Below are positions 26,053 through 37,014 of a stretch of 64,000 nt of DNA, one piece after another. Position 1 is the first letter of the stretch. Every line of letters starts with the position of its first letter. Under the pieces are notes generated by a model. It was not told the DNA's origin and did not search any database. It worked only from the letters and a program-made list of their open reading frames with translations. This stretch comes from Streptomyces xiamenensis (GTDB lineage Bacteria > Actinomycetota > Actinomycetes > Streptomycetales > Streptomycetaceae), in NCBI RefSeq assembly GCF_000993785.3, contig NZ_CP009922.3, forward strand, positions 1,054,001 through 1,118,000. The letters are read 5' to 3'. A program made the position numbers and the translations under genes.

Positions 26053-27831
26053 ATGGGACGTCTGCTGCTGATCTGGCGGCTCGTCGCACGGGACCTGCGG
26101 CGCCGGCCCGGCGAGGCCCTCGTGTTCCTCCTCGCGGCCACCGCCGCCACCACGTCGCTGACCCTGGGAATGGCTACCGAGAACTCCGTGGCCAGCGGCT
26201 ACACAAGGACTCGTGAGGCCACCTCGGGGCCGGACGTCACGGCCATCACCACCTCTGCGGACCCCTTCGCCCTGGCCGGACGCATCGCGGACGCCCCCGG
26301 CGTGGACACGCTCGCCGACCCGGTCCCCGGCTTCTCCACGACGGTCCGCGCCAACGGACGGACGGAGAACACCACGGTTGAGGGGCGCGAGCGCGCCGCG
26401 TCCGCCGTGGACCGGCCACTGGTGACGTCCGGCACGTGGGTACGCGGCGGCGGCGCCGTCATCGAACGCGGCTTCGCCCAGGCACTCGGCGTGCGTGTCG
26501 GAGACCGTGTCACCATCGGCGAGCGCGAGTACCCGGTTGTCGGTACAGCCATCAGCGCGGCCACCGCCGTCTATCCGTGGGGCAACTGGGCCCAGGGCCC
26601 GGGGCCGTCCGACGGCGGCGGCCGGATCTGGCTCACCACCGAAGACGCCCGCGCGGCGGCCGGGAACACCTCCCCGCTGTACCTGCTGAACATCAAGCTG
26701 TCCGACCCCGAGGCGGCACGCGGTTGGGCGGACAGCGCGTTCATCGACGACCTCAGGGGGCAGGAGTGGGTCAACACCCGTCCCTGGCAGACCTTCCTCG
26801 AGGGGGACACACGGCTGCTGGGATCCGTCCGGCCCACGCTGGTCGTCGGCGGGGGTCTCCTCGCCGCGGCCTCGCTGGTCACCCTCGCGTCGCTCGCCGC
26901 CGTGCGCGCCCCGCGGGACCGCCGGCGCGCGGCTCTGTTCAAGGCGGTCGGCGCCACGCCACGTACCGTGGCCGCGCTGCTGCTCGCGCAGTACCTGCTC
27001 CTCACCGTGGTGGCAGCCGCCGCCGGGGTCATCGCGGGTTGTCTGACCGCGCCCGCGCTGGCCGACCCCAGTGCGGGGCTGCTCAACACAGCCGGCCCTC
27101 CGACGGCCGGCATCGTCGTGGCCGCGACCGCGCTCGCCCTGCTGGTCACCTCGATCGCCACGCTCGGCCCCGTCCTGCGCACCGTGCGCTCCAGCACCGC
27201 CGACACCCTCGCCGACCCCGCCCACCTGACCGCACACCGTCCCCGGCTGACGGCTGTGACGGCCCATCTGCCCACCCCGCTCCTGATCGGAGTGCGGCTG
27301 ATCGCACGGCGTCCCGGACGCGCGGTCCTGAGCGCCGTCGGCCCCGCCGCCACCATGGTGATGGTGACCGCGGTCCTCACCTTCCAGGTGTCGCTCGCGG
27401 CGGAGACCGCCCAGGGAACGTCCACCGTCCAGGAGATCCGCGACGCCGTGACAGGCCAGGTCATGCTCGGTGTCACGGTCGCCCTCGGGGCGCTGTGCGT
27501 GCTCAACACCGTCTTCGTCAGCTGGAGCACCGCGGTGCAGGCCCGGCGCGCCCTGGCCGTCACCCGCACCCTCGGCGCCACCCCCGGCCAGGTCGTCGCG
27601 GCGCTCTGCGTGGCACAACTGCTGCCCGCCGTGGTTGCGACCGCGGTGGGGATCCCGATCGGGATCGGCCTGTTCGCGGTGTTCAGCCCGGTGGTGGTAC
27701 TCCCCCCGGGCAGTTGGCTCGCGGCGGCGGCCCCGGCCGTACTGCTGGCGGTAGCGGCGCTGACCGCCCTGCCCGCCTGGCTCCACACCCGCAGCCCCGC
27801 CGGCCGCGTCCTCAACGCCGAACCCGCCTGA
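26053..27831 (+). CDS. FtsX-like ABC permease
   Basis: A permease of about 592 residues with duplicated FtsX-type domains. One membrane segment near residues 20-45 is followed by an extracytoplasmic region (about 46-245, MacB-like), three helices (about 255-385), a linker, and a second set of helices (from about 425) to the end. Typical FtsX text includes RRAALFKAVGATPRTVAALL and VTRTLGATPGQVVAAL in the two halves. ATG at 26053 has a well-spaced GGAGAGG; the GTG at 26047, overlapping the ATPase stop, is the alternative. It forms one operon with padR and the ATPase, perhaps exporting the ligand sensed by PadR. Confidence 0.85.
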   Translation: MGRLLLIWRLVARDLRRRPGEALVFLLAATAATTSLTLGMATENSVASGYTRTREATSGPDVTAITTSADPFALAGRIADAPGVDTLADPVPGFSTTVRANGRTENTTVEGRERAASAVDRPLVTSGTWVRGGGAVIERGFAQALGVRVGDRVTIGEREYPVVGTAISAATAVYPWGNWAQGPGPSDGGGRIWLTTEDARAAAGNTSPLYLLNIKLSDPEAARGWADSAFIDDLRGQEWVNTRPWQTFLEGDTRLLGSVRPTLVVGGGLLAAASLVTLASLAAVRAPRDRRRAALFKAVGATPRTVAALLLAQYLLLTVVAAAAGVIAGCLTAPALADPSAGLLNTAGPPTAGIVVAATALALLVTSIATLGPVLRTVRSSTADTLADPAHLTAHRPRLTAVTAHLPTPLLIGVRLIARRPGRAVLSAVGPAATMVMVTAVLTFQVSLAAETAQGTSTVQEIRDAVTGQVMLGVTVALGALCVLNTVFVSWSTAVQARRALAVTRTLGATPGQVVAALCVAQLLPAVVATAVGIPIGIGLFAVFSPVVVLPPGSWLAAAAPAVLLAVAALTALPAWLHTRSPAGRVLNAEPA

Positions 27832-27988
27832 TGGGCCTTCCGCGAAGCCCAGCGGCACCCTCGCCGGCCCGCCGGCAGGCCACGATCACTCTCGGCGGCG
27901 CTTCCCGTGGCTCACCTCGCGCCCGCGCCCGCGTCCGGGCTCGGGAGGGCCCCGCCCGAGGCGGGTGGCCGGTGCCTCCCGATGGCGC

Positions 27989-28918
27989 CTACAGCCCGCC
28001 CCGGTGGGTCATCAGGATCCGCTGGAGCTCGCGTGCCGCCCGGGGTGGTGAGACGTCCCCGCGGTGGGCGACCGAGACCGTACGGTGCAGGCCCGGGGAC
28101 ATGAACGGGGTCGTGGGCAGCCCGGAGCGGGCCGCGACCATGCTGGGCACCACCGCCACCCCCAGCCCGGCCCGCACGAAGCCGAGCACCGCGTCCATCT
28201 CCCCACCCTCCACGCTGAACACCGGCTCGAACCCGGCCTGCTGGCACGCCGCGACCGTCAGCTCCCGCAGGTCGTAGCCGCGCCGGAACATCACCAGCGG
28301 CACTTCCCGCAGGTCCGCCACCCCGATGGCCCGGCGCCCGCGCCCGCTCCCCCGCCCCGGTGCCCGGCCGCGCCCCGCACCCGGTACCTGCGGCCCGTCC
28401 GGCGCGGAGATCAGCACCAGTTCCTCCCGCAGCAGCTCGCTGGTCACCAGCGCCGGCGCGTCCGCCTGGAGCGGGGTGATGACCAGGGCCAGATCCAGCT
28501 CCCCGGACGCCAGCAGCCGCACCAGGTCCCGCGAGCCGCCCTCGTGCACCAGCAGGTCGACGCCCGGGTAGCGGTCCTTGAAGGTCCGCAGCACGTCCGG
28601 CACCAGCGAGGCGCACAGGCTCGGGGTGGCGCCCAGCCGTACCCGCCCGCGCCGCAGCTGTGCCACCTCCTGCACCTCGCGGCGCGCGGTCTCCGCGTCC
28701 GCCAGGATCCGCCGGGCCAGCGGCAGCAGCGCCGTCCCGGCGTCGGTGAGCGTGATGTGCCCGCGCGCCCGGTGGAACAGCTCCGCGCCCAGCTCCCGCT
28801 CCAGCGCCCGGATCTGCTGGGACAGCGACGGCTGGGCGACGTGCTCGCGCTCGGCGGCGCGGGTGAAGTGCCGGGTGTCCGCGACGGCGGCGAAATAGCG
28901 GAGCTGCTGGAACTGCAT
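27989..28918 (-). CDS. LysR family regulator
   Basis: A 309-residue LysR-type regulator. The helix-turn-helix occupies about residues 3-62 (QQLRYFAAVADTRHFTRAAE, then QPSLSQQIRALE). The effector domain begins near 92 (VRLGATPSLCASLVPDVL). A Gly/Arg-rich insert at 177-197 (PGAGRGRAPGRG...) interrupts it and is unusual. ATG 28918 is preferred to GTG 28924. It is divergent from sdhCAB, with an inverted repeat between, so it probably controls sdh expression in response to a metabolite, though its direction of action is not visible. Confidence 0.9.
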   Translation of the reverse strand: MQFQQLRYFAAVADTRHFTRAAEREHVAQPSLSQQIRALERELGAELFHRARGHITLTDAGTALLPLARRILADAETARREVQEVAQLRRGRVRLGATPSLCASLVPDVLRTFKDRYPGVDLLVHEGGSRDLVRLLASGELDLALVITPLQADAPALVTSELLREELVLISAPDGPQVPGAGRGRAPGRGSGRGRRAIGVADLREVPLVMFRRGYDLRELTVAACQQAGFEPVFSVEGGEMDAVLGFVRAGLGVAVVPSMVAARSGLPTTPFMSPGLHRTVSVAHRGDVSPPRAARELQRILMTHRGGL

Positions 28919-28940
28919 GACCACCCACCCTACCCGCGAT

Positions 28941-28957
28941 GATAGGCATCAGCTATC
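28941..28957. promoter_or_regulatory. LysR binding-site candidate between lysR and sdhC
   Basis: Interrupted palindrome GATAG-N7-CTATC, which contains the T-N11-A form bound by LysR-type regulators, centred about 30 bp before the lysR start and 68 bp before the sdhC start. Confidence 0.5.
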
Positions 28958-29016
28958 GAGATGACCTGTTCTATGTCTTGGACGGATCGCGGCGCCACTC
29001 CCTACCGTCGGGTGTC

Positions 29017-29718
29017 ATGGCTCTGGCGACGCGGACGAGCAGCCGCAGCACCCCTGTCCTCATCTGGCGATCCACCATCGGCAAGAAGATCGTGATGGCC
29101 GTCTCCGGGCTGATCATGCTCCTCTACCTGATCAGCCACATGCTCGGCAATCTGAAGGTCTTCTTCGGACCCGACGACATGAACGGCTACGCGCACTGGC
29201 TGCGCACCATCGGCGAGCCGTTCCTGGGCCACGAGTGGTTCATCTGGATCGCCCGCGTCGCGCTGCTCGCCGCCGTCGTCGCCCACGGCGTGAGCGCGTA
29301 CCAGCTCAGCCGCCTGGACCGGGCCGCCCGCCCCGTCCGGTACGCGCACACCCGCCGCCGCACCACCTACGCCACCCGCACCATGCGCTGGGGCGGGGTC
29401 ATCCTGGCGCTGTTCATCGTCTGGCACATCCTGGACCTCACCACCGGCACGGTGAACCCGCACGGCGTGCACGGCGAGGCGTACGAGAACGTCGTCGCCA
29501 CCTTCAGCACCTGGTACGGCAACGTCATCTACATCACCGCGCTGGTCGCCGTCGGGCTGCACATCCGGCACGGACTGTGGAGCGCCGTGCAGACCCTCGG
29601 CCTGAACAGCCGCACCCGCGACCGCGCGCTGCGCGCCACCGCCAACGGCCTCGCGCTCCTGCTGACCGCGGGCTTCGTGTCCGTACCCCTCGCCGTCATG
29701 ACCGGAATCGTGAGCTGA
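29017..29718 (+). CDS. sdhC: Succinate dehydrogenase cytochrome b subunit
   Basis: Membrane anchor of a three-subunit succinate:quinone oxidoreductase of the cytochrome b558 (fumarate-reductase-like) type. The protein has 233 residues and five membrane segments. The haem-ligand His lies in [10 protein letters not shown] (near 45) and others in [14 protein letters not shown] and [14 protein letters not shown]. The start at 29017 (MALATRTSS) replaces a longer in-frame start that would overlap the LysR site. It is followed by sdhA after 5 bp. The type is associated with menaquinone. Confidence 0.9.
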   Translation: MALATRTSSRSTPVLIWRSTIGKKIVMAVSGLIMLLYLISHMLGNLKVFFGPDDMNGYAHWLRTIGEPFLGHEWFIWIARVALLAAVVAHGVSAYQLSRLDRAARPVRYAHTRRRTTYATRTMRWGGVILALFIVWHILDLTTGTVNPHGVHGEAYENVVATFSTWYGNVIYITALVAVGLHIRHGLWSAVQTLGLNSRTRDRALRATANGLALLLTAGFVSVPLAVMTGIVS

Positions 29719-29723
29719 CAGAC

Positions 29724-31702
<1,979 letters not shown>

Positions 31703-31706
<4 letters not shown>

Positions 31707-32458
31707 GCACCAAGACGATGAACCTGACCCTGCGCATCTGGCGCCAGCCGGGCCCGGACGCCCAGGGAAGACTGACGACCTATCAGGTCTCCGGGATCTC
31801 CCCGGACATGTCCTTCCTGGAGATGCTGGACACCCTCAACGAGGAGCTGATCCTGGCGGACGAGGAGCCGGTGGCCTTCGACCACGACTGCCGGGAGGGC
31901 ATCTGCGGCGCCTGCGGGATGGTCATCAACGGCTCGGCGCACGGCCCGGAGCGCACCACCACCTGCCAACTGCACATGCGGAACTTCGCGGACGGCGACA
32001 CGATCGACATCGAGCCGTGGCGGGCGGCGGCTTTCCCGGTGGTGAAGGACCTGGTGGTGGACCGGTCGGCGTTCGACCGGATCATCGGCTCGGGCGGCTA
32101 CATCACGGCGCCGACCGGCGCCGCCCCCGAGGCCCATGCCACGCCCGTGCCCAAACCGGACGCGGACGCCGCGTTCGAGCACGCCGAGTGCATCGGCTGC
32201 GGGGCCTGCGTGGCGGCCTGCCCCAACGGTTCGGCGATGCTGTTCACCTCGGCGAAGGTGGTCCATCTCAACGTGCTGCCGCAGGGCGCCCCGGAGCGGG
32301 AGAGCCGGGTCCTGGACATGGTCGGCACGATGGACGCCGAGGGGTTCGGCGGCTGTACCAACACCGGCGAGTGCGCGACGGCCTGCCCCAAGGGCATCCC
32401 GCTGACCTCGATCACGACCATGAACCGCGAATACCTGCGGGCCCTGCGCAAGCGCTGA
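31703..32458 (+). CDS. sdhB: Succinate dehydrogenase iron-sulfur subunit
   Basis: Carries electrons from the flavin to quinone through three clusters. The protein has 251 residues. Cys motifs: [10 protein letters not shown] with a later Cys (2Fe-2S), [11 protein letters not shown] (4Fe-4S) and [14 protein letters not shown] (3Fe-4S region). GTG start overlapping the sdhA stop (GTGA). It ends the sdhCAB operon, and a strong hairpin follows. Confidence 0.95.
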
Positions 32459-32475
32459 GCCGCACCCCACACTCC

Positions 32476-32510
32476 GGCCCGGCACACCGATCGTCCCGGT
32501 GCGCCGGGCC
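32476..32510. terminator. Terminator between sdhB and DUF4328 gene
   Basis: A 14-bp stem, GGCCCGGCACACCG with CGGTGCGCCGGGCC (one mismatch), loop of 7, between two convergent genes. It can serve both directions. Confidence 0.65.
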
Positions 32511-32604
32511 GGTGCGTTCGCACCGGGGCCGCCGAGGCACTGTGGCGCAGCCGCCGCTGCTCGGCCGGGGCGGCACGGCGACGGAGCCGCCGTGCCGCTC
32601 GGGG

Positions 32605-33609
32605 TCACATCGGGGGCGGCGGAGTGCCCGGTGTGCCGGGCGCGCCGGGCGCCTGCGGCGGCCAGGGCGCGGTGACCGGCGGGTACGGCGCGGCCTTCGG
32701 CATCGGCATCGGGCCCTGCGCGTACTTCATGAGCTGCCACTGGGTCAGCCGGCGGACGACGATGATGGCCAGCACCGCGGCGACGATGCCCAGCAGATCA
32801 CTCACGAGCGTCATACTGACCGACTGCTGCATATTGCTCAGTTCCTCGGCGAAGCTCGCCTCCTCCCGGTTCATGGTCCGGAAGGACGCCCTGTCCAGGA
32901 ATGCCGTGATCAGCCACAACACCCACCAGGCGGTGAGCACCCCGGTCCCCTGGCGCTCCCCGCCGGGGGCACTGGCCCGCCAGATGTCGTTGGCGATCTT
33001 CTTCGGGAACCAGAAGTTGACGATCGGCACCAGCCAGCCGCCCACCGCCCAGCCCCGCTTCATCCGCTGCCCGTACGGGTCGAAGACCTCGGCGTTCACC
33101 CTGACCCGGTAGAACCACATGATGAACACCACGGCGGTGGCCAGCATCGCCAACGCCTGCAGGATGCCGGACATCGTATAGAAGGAATCGGCGCTGTCCG
33201 CCTCGCTACTGCTGACGAAGCGCCCCTGCTCCACATCGAGCAGCAACCCGTACAACTGTCCGCCCGCCAGCACGGCGACGGTCCAGGCGGCTATGCACAC
33301 CCCCAACAGCACCGTGACCGCCGTCGCCAGCCCCTGCGGGTCGGCGAAGTGAGCCGGCCCGTGCGGCGGATACGGCTGGAGCGGAGCACCGTAGTACGGC
33401 TGCGGTCCACCATGCGGCACGGGGTACGGCTGCGGTCCACCATGCGGCACGGGGTACGGCTGCGGTCCGCCCTGCGGCGCCCCGGCGTACGGCGGCACGC
33501 CCTGCGGCTGCCGCTGCGGATACGGAACCGCCTGCGCGCACGGCTGACACAGCCCGTCCGGCAAGGCGGCCGGCTGCTGCCAACAGTTCCAGCACTGTGG
33601 CGCGTTCAT
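32605..33609 (-). CDS. DUF4328 membrane protein
   Basis: A 334-residue protein. The N-terminus has a CxxC-CxxC zinc-ribbon-like pattern (CWNCWQ ... CQPC at about 7-24), then a Pro/Gly/Gln/Tyr-rich region with VPHGGPQPYP repeats, then the DUF4328 domain: four membrane segments and lines such as MWFYRVRVNAEVF, PIVNFWFPKKIANDIW, and a C-terminal Pro-rich tail. The function is unknown. ATG at 33609 is taken as the start, since the codon just before it is TTG. It is convergent with sdhB. Confidence 0.8.
   Translation of the reverse strand: MNAPQCWNCWQQPAALPDGLCQPCAQAVPYPQRQPQGVPPYAGAPQGGPQPYPVPHGGPQPYPVPHGGPQPYYGAPLQPYPPHGPAHFADPQGLATAVTVLLGVCIAAWTVAVLAGGQLYGLLLDVEQGRFVSSSEADSADSFYTMSGILQALAMLATAVVFIMWFYRVRVNAEVFDPYGQRMKRGWAVGGWLVPIVNFWFPKKIANDIWRASAPGGERQGTGVLTAWWVLWLITAFLDRASFRTMNREEASFAEELSNMQQSVSMTLVSDLLGIVAAVLAIIVVRRLTQWQLMKYAQGPMPMPKAAPYPPVTAPWPPQAPGAPGTPGTPPPPM
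33395..33480 (-). repeat. 30-bp tandem repeat in the DUF4328 gene
   Basis: Two identical 30-bp units (33395-33424, 33425-33454) and a diverged partial third encode a 10-residue repeat built on VPHGGPQPYP. Such units can change number by slippage without shifting the frame. Confidence 0.85.
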
Positions 33610-33681
33610 CAATGACCCACCCTCTTCACCCGTTCAGCACAAACGCCTGACCTTAGCAGCGTTGTGCGAACGGTATGGCGC

Positions 33682-33732
33682 GGGCCGGGCACGTTGAGCG
33701 ACCCGTGCGGAGTCGCTCAACGTGCCCGGCCC
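33682..33732 (-). terminator. Very strong hairpin after hisF
   Basis: A perfect 21-bp inverted repeat with a 9-base loop; the inner arm reads GTTGAGCGAC / GTCGCTCAAC. It starts 15 bp past the hisF stop and should end the his operon. It could also block transcription in the other direction. Confidence 0.8.
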
Positions 33733-33746
33733 GCTGGGGCGGTGCC

Positions 33747-34517
33747 TCAGCGCACCGGATGTCCCGCCGCCCGCAGGGCGCCCTTCACCTCGCCGATCCG
33801 CAGATCCCCGAAGTGGAACACCGACGCCGCCAGCACCGCGTCCGCTCCGGCCTCGATGGCCGGCGGGAAGTGGTCGAGCCGGCCCGCCCCGCCGGACGCG
33901 ATCACGGGGATGCTCACCCGCTTGCGCACCGACGCGATCATCGCCGTGTCGTAGCCGTCCTTCGTGCCGTCGGCGTCCATCGAGTTGAGCAGGATCTCAC
34001 CGGCGCCCAGGCCCGCGGCCCGCTCCGCCCACTCCACCGCGTCGATGCCCGTCCCCCGCCGGCCGCCGTGCGTGGTGACCTCGAAGCCCGAGGCCGTCAC
34101 GGTGCCCTCGGGGCACCGCCGCGCGTCCACCGACAGCACCAGCACCTGGCTGCCGAACCGCTCCGCGATCTCGCGGATCAGCTCGGGCCGCGCGATGGCC
34201 GCCGTGTTCACGCCCACCTTGTCGGCGCCCGCCCGCAGCAGCCGGTCCACGTCGTCCGTGGTGCGTACGCCGCCGCCCACCGTCAGCGGGATGAACACCT
34301 GCTCCGCCGTGCGCCGCACCACGTCGTAGGTGGTCTCCCGGTTGCCCGAGGAGGCGGTGATGTCGAGGAAGGTCAGCTCGTCGGCGCCCTCCGCGTCGTA
34401 CACCTTGGCCATCTCCACCGGGTCCCCGGCATCGCGCAGATTCTGGAAGTTGACGCCCTTGACCACCCGGCCGGCGTCCACGTCCAGGCACGGAATGACC
34501 CGTATCGCCAGGCTCAT
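33747..34517 (-). CDS. hisF: Imidazole glycerol phosphate synthase, cyclase subunit
   Basis: With HisH, converts PRFAR and glutamine-derived ammonia to imidazole glycerol phosphate and AICAR. The protein has 256 residues in a TIM barrel. The catalytic Asp is in [14 protein letters not shown] (near residue 11) and the second in [21 protein letters not shown] is a phosphate loop. It overlaps ridA by 4 bp and is the last gene of the operon. Confidence 0.96.
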   Translation of the reverse strand: MSLAIRVIPCLDVDAGRVVKGVNFQNLRDAGDPVEMAKVYDAEGADELTFLDITASSGNRETTYDVVRRTAEQVFIPLTVGGGVRTTDDVDRLLRAGADKVGVNTAAIARPELIREIAERFGSQVLVLSVDARRCPEGTVTASGFEVTTHGGRRGTGIDAVEWAERAAGLGAGEILLNSMDADGTKDGYDTAMIASVRKRVSIPVIASGGAGRLDHFPPAIEAGADAVLAASVFHFGDLRIGEVKGALRAAGHPVR

Positions 34518-34900
34518 CCCCGCTCATCCCCTCGGTACGCTTCCAGCTCCACCGTCACCAGCACCCTCGGGTCCACGAATCCGGCGGTCACGAGGACGGT
34601 CGACACCGGCCGTACCGCCTCGAAAAGTTCCCGGTGCGCCCGGGCCACCTCCTCCACGTCCCGGACGTGGCTCAGGTACATGCGGGTGCGCACCACGGCC
34701 TCCAGGCCCAGGCCGTACGGCCGCAGCGCCTCCACCGCGTCGCCGAAGGCGGCCCGGGTCTGCTCGTACGGGTCGTCGGTGGCCGACACCGACATCCGGC
34801 CGCCGTCCGCGAGCGGCGCCGTCCCGGAGACCAGCACCCGGTCCCCGGCCGCCACCGCCCGCGCCGAGCCGAGCGTGTCTTCCCACGTGCTGCCGCTCAT
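34514..34900 (-). CDS. RidA family protein
   Basis: A 128-residue RidA/YjgF/UK114-family protein. RidA enzymes hydrolyse reactive enamine/imine intermediates released by PLP enzymes. The family text includes [14 protein letters not shown] and [11 protein letters not shown], and the C-terminus [12 protein letters not shown] carries the Glu that, with the Arg, anchors the substrate in typical members. It sits between priA and hisF with 4-bp overlaps on both sides, a fixed feature of the Streptomyces his operon. A role linked to HisC or to histidine intermediates is an inference. Confidence 0.88.
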   Translation of the reverse strand: MSGSTWEDTLGSARAVAAGDRVLVSGTAPLADGGRMSVSATDDPYEQTRAAFGDAVEALRPYGLGLEAVVRTRMYLSHVRDVEEVARAHRELFEAVRPVSTVLVTAGFVDPRVLVTVELEAYRGDERG

Positions 34901-35634
34901 ACGGACTTCAGCGCCTCCTCCAGCGTGAATGCCTTGGCATACAGCGCCTTGCCGACGATCGCACCCTCCACACCCTGCGGCACCAGCGTCGCAAGGGCCC
35001 GCAGGTCATCGAGGGAGGACACGCCGCCGGAGGCCACCACGGGACGGTCGGTCGCCGCGCACACGTTCTTCAGCAACTCCAGGTTGGGGCCCTGAAGGGT
35101 GCCGTCCTTGGCGATGTCGGTCACCACGTACCGCGCGCAGCCCTCGGAGTCGAGCCGGGCCAGCGTCTCGTACAGGTCGCCGCCGTCCCGCGTCCAGCCG
35201 CGCCCGCGCAGCGTCGTGCCGCGCACGTCCAGCCCCACCGCGATCCGGTCGCCGTACTCGGCGATCACCCGCGCCACCCACGCGGGCGACTCCAGCGCCG
35301 CCGTGCCCAGGTTGACCCGGGTGCAGCCGGTGCCCAGGGCCGCCGCCAGCGAGGCGTCGTCCCGGATGCCGCCGGACAGTTCGACCTTGATGTCCATCGA
35401 GCGCACCACGTCCGCGATCTGCTCGCGGTTGTCGCCGGTTCCGAACGCCGCGTCCAGATCCACCAGGTGGAGCCACTCGGCGCCCGCCCGCTGCCACTCC
35501 AGGGCGGCGGCCAGCGGGTCGCCGTAGGAGGTCTCCGACCCCGACTCGCCGTGCACCAGCCGTACGGCCTGCCCGTCCCGTACGTCGACGGCCGGCAGGA
35601 GTTCCAACTTCGCGGTGTTCGCGGTGTTCGTCAC
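34897..35634 (-). CDS. priA: Bifunctional HisA/TrpF isomerase PriA
   Basis: Isomerises both ProFAR (histidine) and PRA (tryptophan), replacing TrpF in actinomycetes. The protein has 245 residues in a TIM barrel. [19 protein letters not shown] holds the first catalytic Asp and [14 protein letters not shown] the second. Lines such as [16 protein letters not shown] are PriA-like. It links the his operon to the trp operon at 7930-14756, which has no trpF. It overlaps hisH and ridA by 4 bp each. Confidence 0.94.
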   Translation of the reverse strand: MTNTANTAKLELLPAVDVRDGQAVRLVHGESGSETSYGDPLAAALEWQRAGAEWLHLVDLDAAFGTGDNREQIADVVRSMDIKVELSGGIRDDASLAAALGTGCTRVNLGTAALESPAWVARVIAEYGDRIAVGLDVRGTTLRGRGWTRDGGDLYETLARLDSEGCARYVVTDIAKDGTLQGPNLELLKNVCAATDRPVVASGGVSSLDDLRALATLVPQGVEGAIVGKALYAKAFTLEEALKSV

Positions 35635-36266
35635 AGCGTCTCAATCCAGTTCTTCAGCAGCTGGGCCCCGGCATCGCCGGACTTCTCCGGGTGGAACTGT
35701 GTCGCGGACAGCGGGCCGTTCTCCACCGCCGCGACGAAGGGCGCACCATGGGTGGCCCAGGTGACCAGCGGGGCGGTCAGCGCCTCGTTGTGCGCCTCCA
35801 GCTCCCACTCGGCCACCGCGTACGAGTGCACGAAGTAGTAGCGGTCCTCTTGCGACAGGCCCGCGAACAGCCGTGACCCCGCGGGCGCCGTCACCGTGTT
35901 CCACCCCATGTGCGGCACCACGTCGGCCGTCAGCGGTCCGACCGTGCCGGGCCATTCGTCCAGGCCCTCGCTCTCGACGCCGTGCTCGATGCCGCGGGCG
36001 AACAGGATCTGCATCCCCACGCAGATCCCGAGCACCGGCCGGCCCCCGGCCAGCCGCCGCCCGATGACCCAGTCGCCGCGCGCCTCGCGCAGGCCCGCCA
36101 TGCAGGCGGCGAAGGCGCCGACGCCGGGCACCAGCAGGCCGTCCGCGTTCAGCGCGGTGTCGAAGTCCCGGGTGATCTCCACCTGGGCCCCGGCCCGGGC
36201 GAGCGCCCGCTCCGCGGAGCGGATGTTGCCGAAGCCGTAGTCGAACACGACCACCGAGGCCGTCAC
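35631..36266 (-). CDS. hisH: Imidazole glycerol phosphate synthase, glutaminase subunit
   Basis: Supplies ammonia from glutamine to HisF. The protein has 211 residues. The class I amidotransferase nucleophile is Cys82 ([11 protein letters not shown]), and the His/Glu pair is in QFHPEKSG near residue 190. DYGFGNIRS near the N-terminus is typical. GTG at 36266, with GGAGG ahead and overlapping the small gene's stop, is preferred to the longer frame starting at 36305. Confidence 0.95.
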   Translation of the reverse strand: MTASVVVFDYGFGNIRSAERALARAGAQVEITRDFDTALNADGLLVPGVGAFAACMAGLREARGDWVIGRRLAGGRPVLGICVGMQILFARGIEHGVESEGLDEWPGTVGPLTADVVPHMGWNTVTAPAGSRLFAGLSQEDRYYFVHSYAVAEWELEAHNEALTAPLVTWATHGAPFVAAVENGPLSATQFHPEKSGDAGAQLLKNWIETL

Positions 36267-36427
36267 TCCCACACCTCCAGCACCATGACACCGGCCACGA
36301 CACACATCAGGGCGCCTATGCCCAACAGCACGGTGACGCCGCGCGGCATTTTCTGCTGGATGAAGGAGTACGTGCCCCCGCCCAGGAACAGCCCGCCCGC
36401 GAACAGCAGGATCGAGGCCCAGTTCAC
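36263..36427 (-). CDS. Small membrane protein in the his operon
   Basis: A 54-residue protein starting GTG at 36427 inside the hisB stop (GTGA) and ending inside the hisH start. Two hydrophobic segments (about 4-20 and 33-51) flank a short KMPRG loop. A longer frame to 36517 only copies hisB in another phase. Overlaps on both sides make it very likely to be translated. Function unknown; it is the only membrane protein of the his operon. Confidence 0.75.
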   Translation of the reverse strand: MNWASILLFAGGLFLGGGTYSFIQQKMPRGVTVLLGIGALMCVVAGVMVLEVWE

Positions 36428-37014
36428 AGCGCGCCCTTCGTCGACGGAATCCCGGTCTGCCGGGGGTCGATCTCGCTGGCGCCGCGCAGCGCCCGCGCCA
36501 GCGCCTTGAACTGGCACTCCACGATGTGGTGCGCGTTGCGCCCGTACGGCACGTGGACGTGCAGTGCGATCTGCGCCTGCGCCACGAACGATTCCAGGAT
36601 GTGCCGGGTCATCGTCGTGTCGTACGACCCGATCATCGGCGCCATGCCCTCCGGCTCGCTGTGCACGAGGTACGGCCGGCCCGACAGGTCCACCGTCACC
36701 CGCGCCAGCGATTCGTCCAGCGGCACGGAGGCGTCGGCGAACCGGACGATCCCGCGCTTGTCGCCCAGCGCCTGCTTGAACGCCGCGCCGAGTGCCAGCG
36801 CCGTGTCCTCGATGGTGTGGTGGGTGTCGATGTGCAGATCACCCTCGGTCTTCACGGTCAGGTCGAACAGCCCGTGCCGCCCCAGCTGGTCGAGCATGTG
36901 GTCGTAGAAGCCGACCCCGGTCGACACATCGACCTGCCCGGTGCCGTCGAGGTCGATCTCGACGACGACCGACGTTTCCTTGGTGGTCCGTGCCACCCGC
37001 CCCACGCGGCTCAT
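36424..37014 (-). CDS. hisB: Imidazoleglycerol-phosphate dehydratase
   Basis: Dehydrates imidazole glycerol phosphate to imidazole acetol phosphate. The protein has 196 residues, the single-function form. Metal-binding blocks are [31 protein letters not shown] and [23 protein letters not shown] at 37014 overlaps the hisC stop (ATGA). The long in-frame reading up to 38181 is a shadow of hisC. Confidence 0.96.
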   Translation of the reverse strand: MSRVGRVARTTKETSVVVEIDLDGTGQVDVSTGVGFYDHMLDQLGRHGLFDLTVKTEGDLHIDTHHTIEDTALALGAAFKQALGDKRGIVRFADASVPLDESLARVTVDLSGRPYLVHSEPEGMAPMIGSYDTTMTRHILESFVAQAQIALHVHVPYGRNAHHIVECQFKALARALRGASEIDPRQTGIPSTKGAL

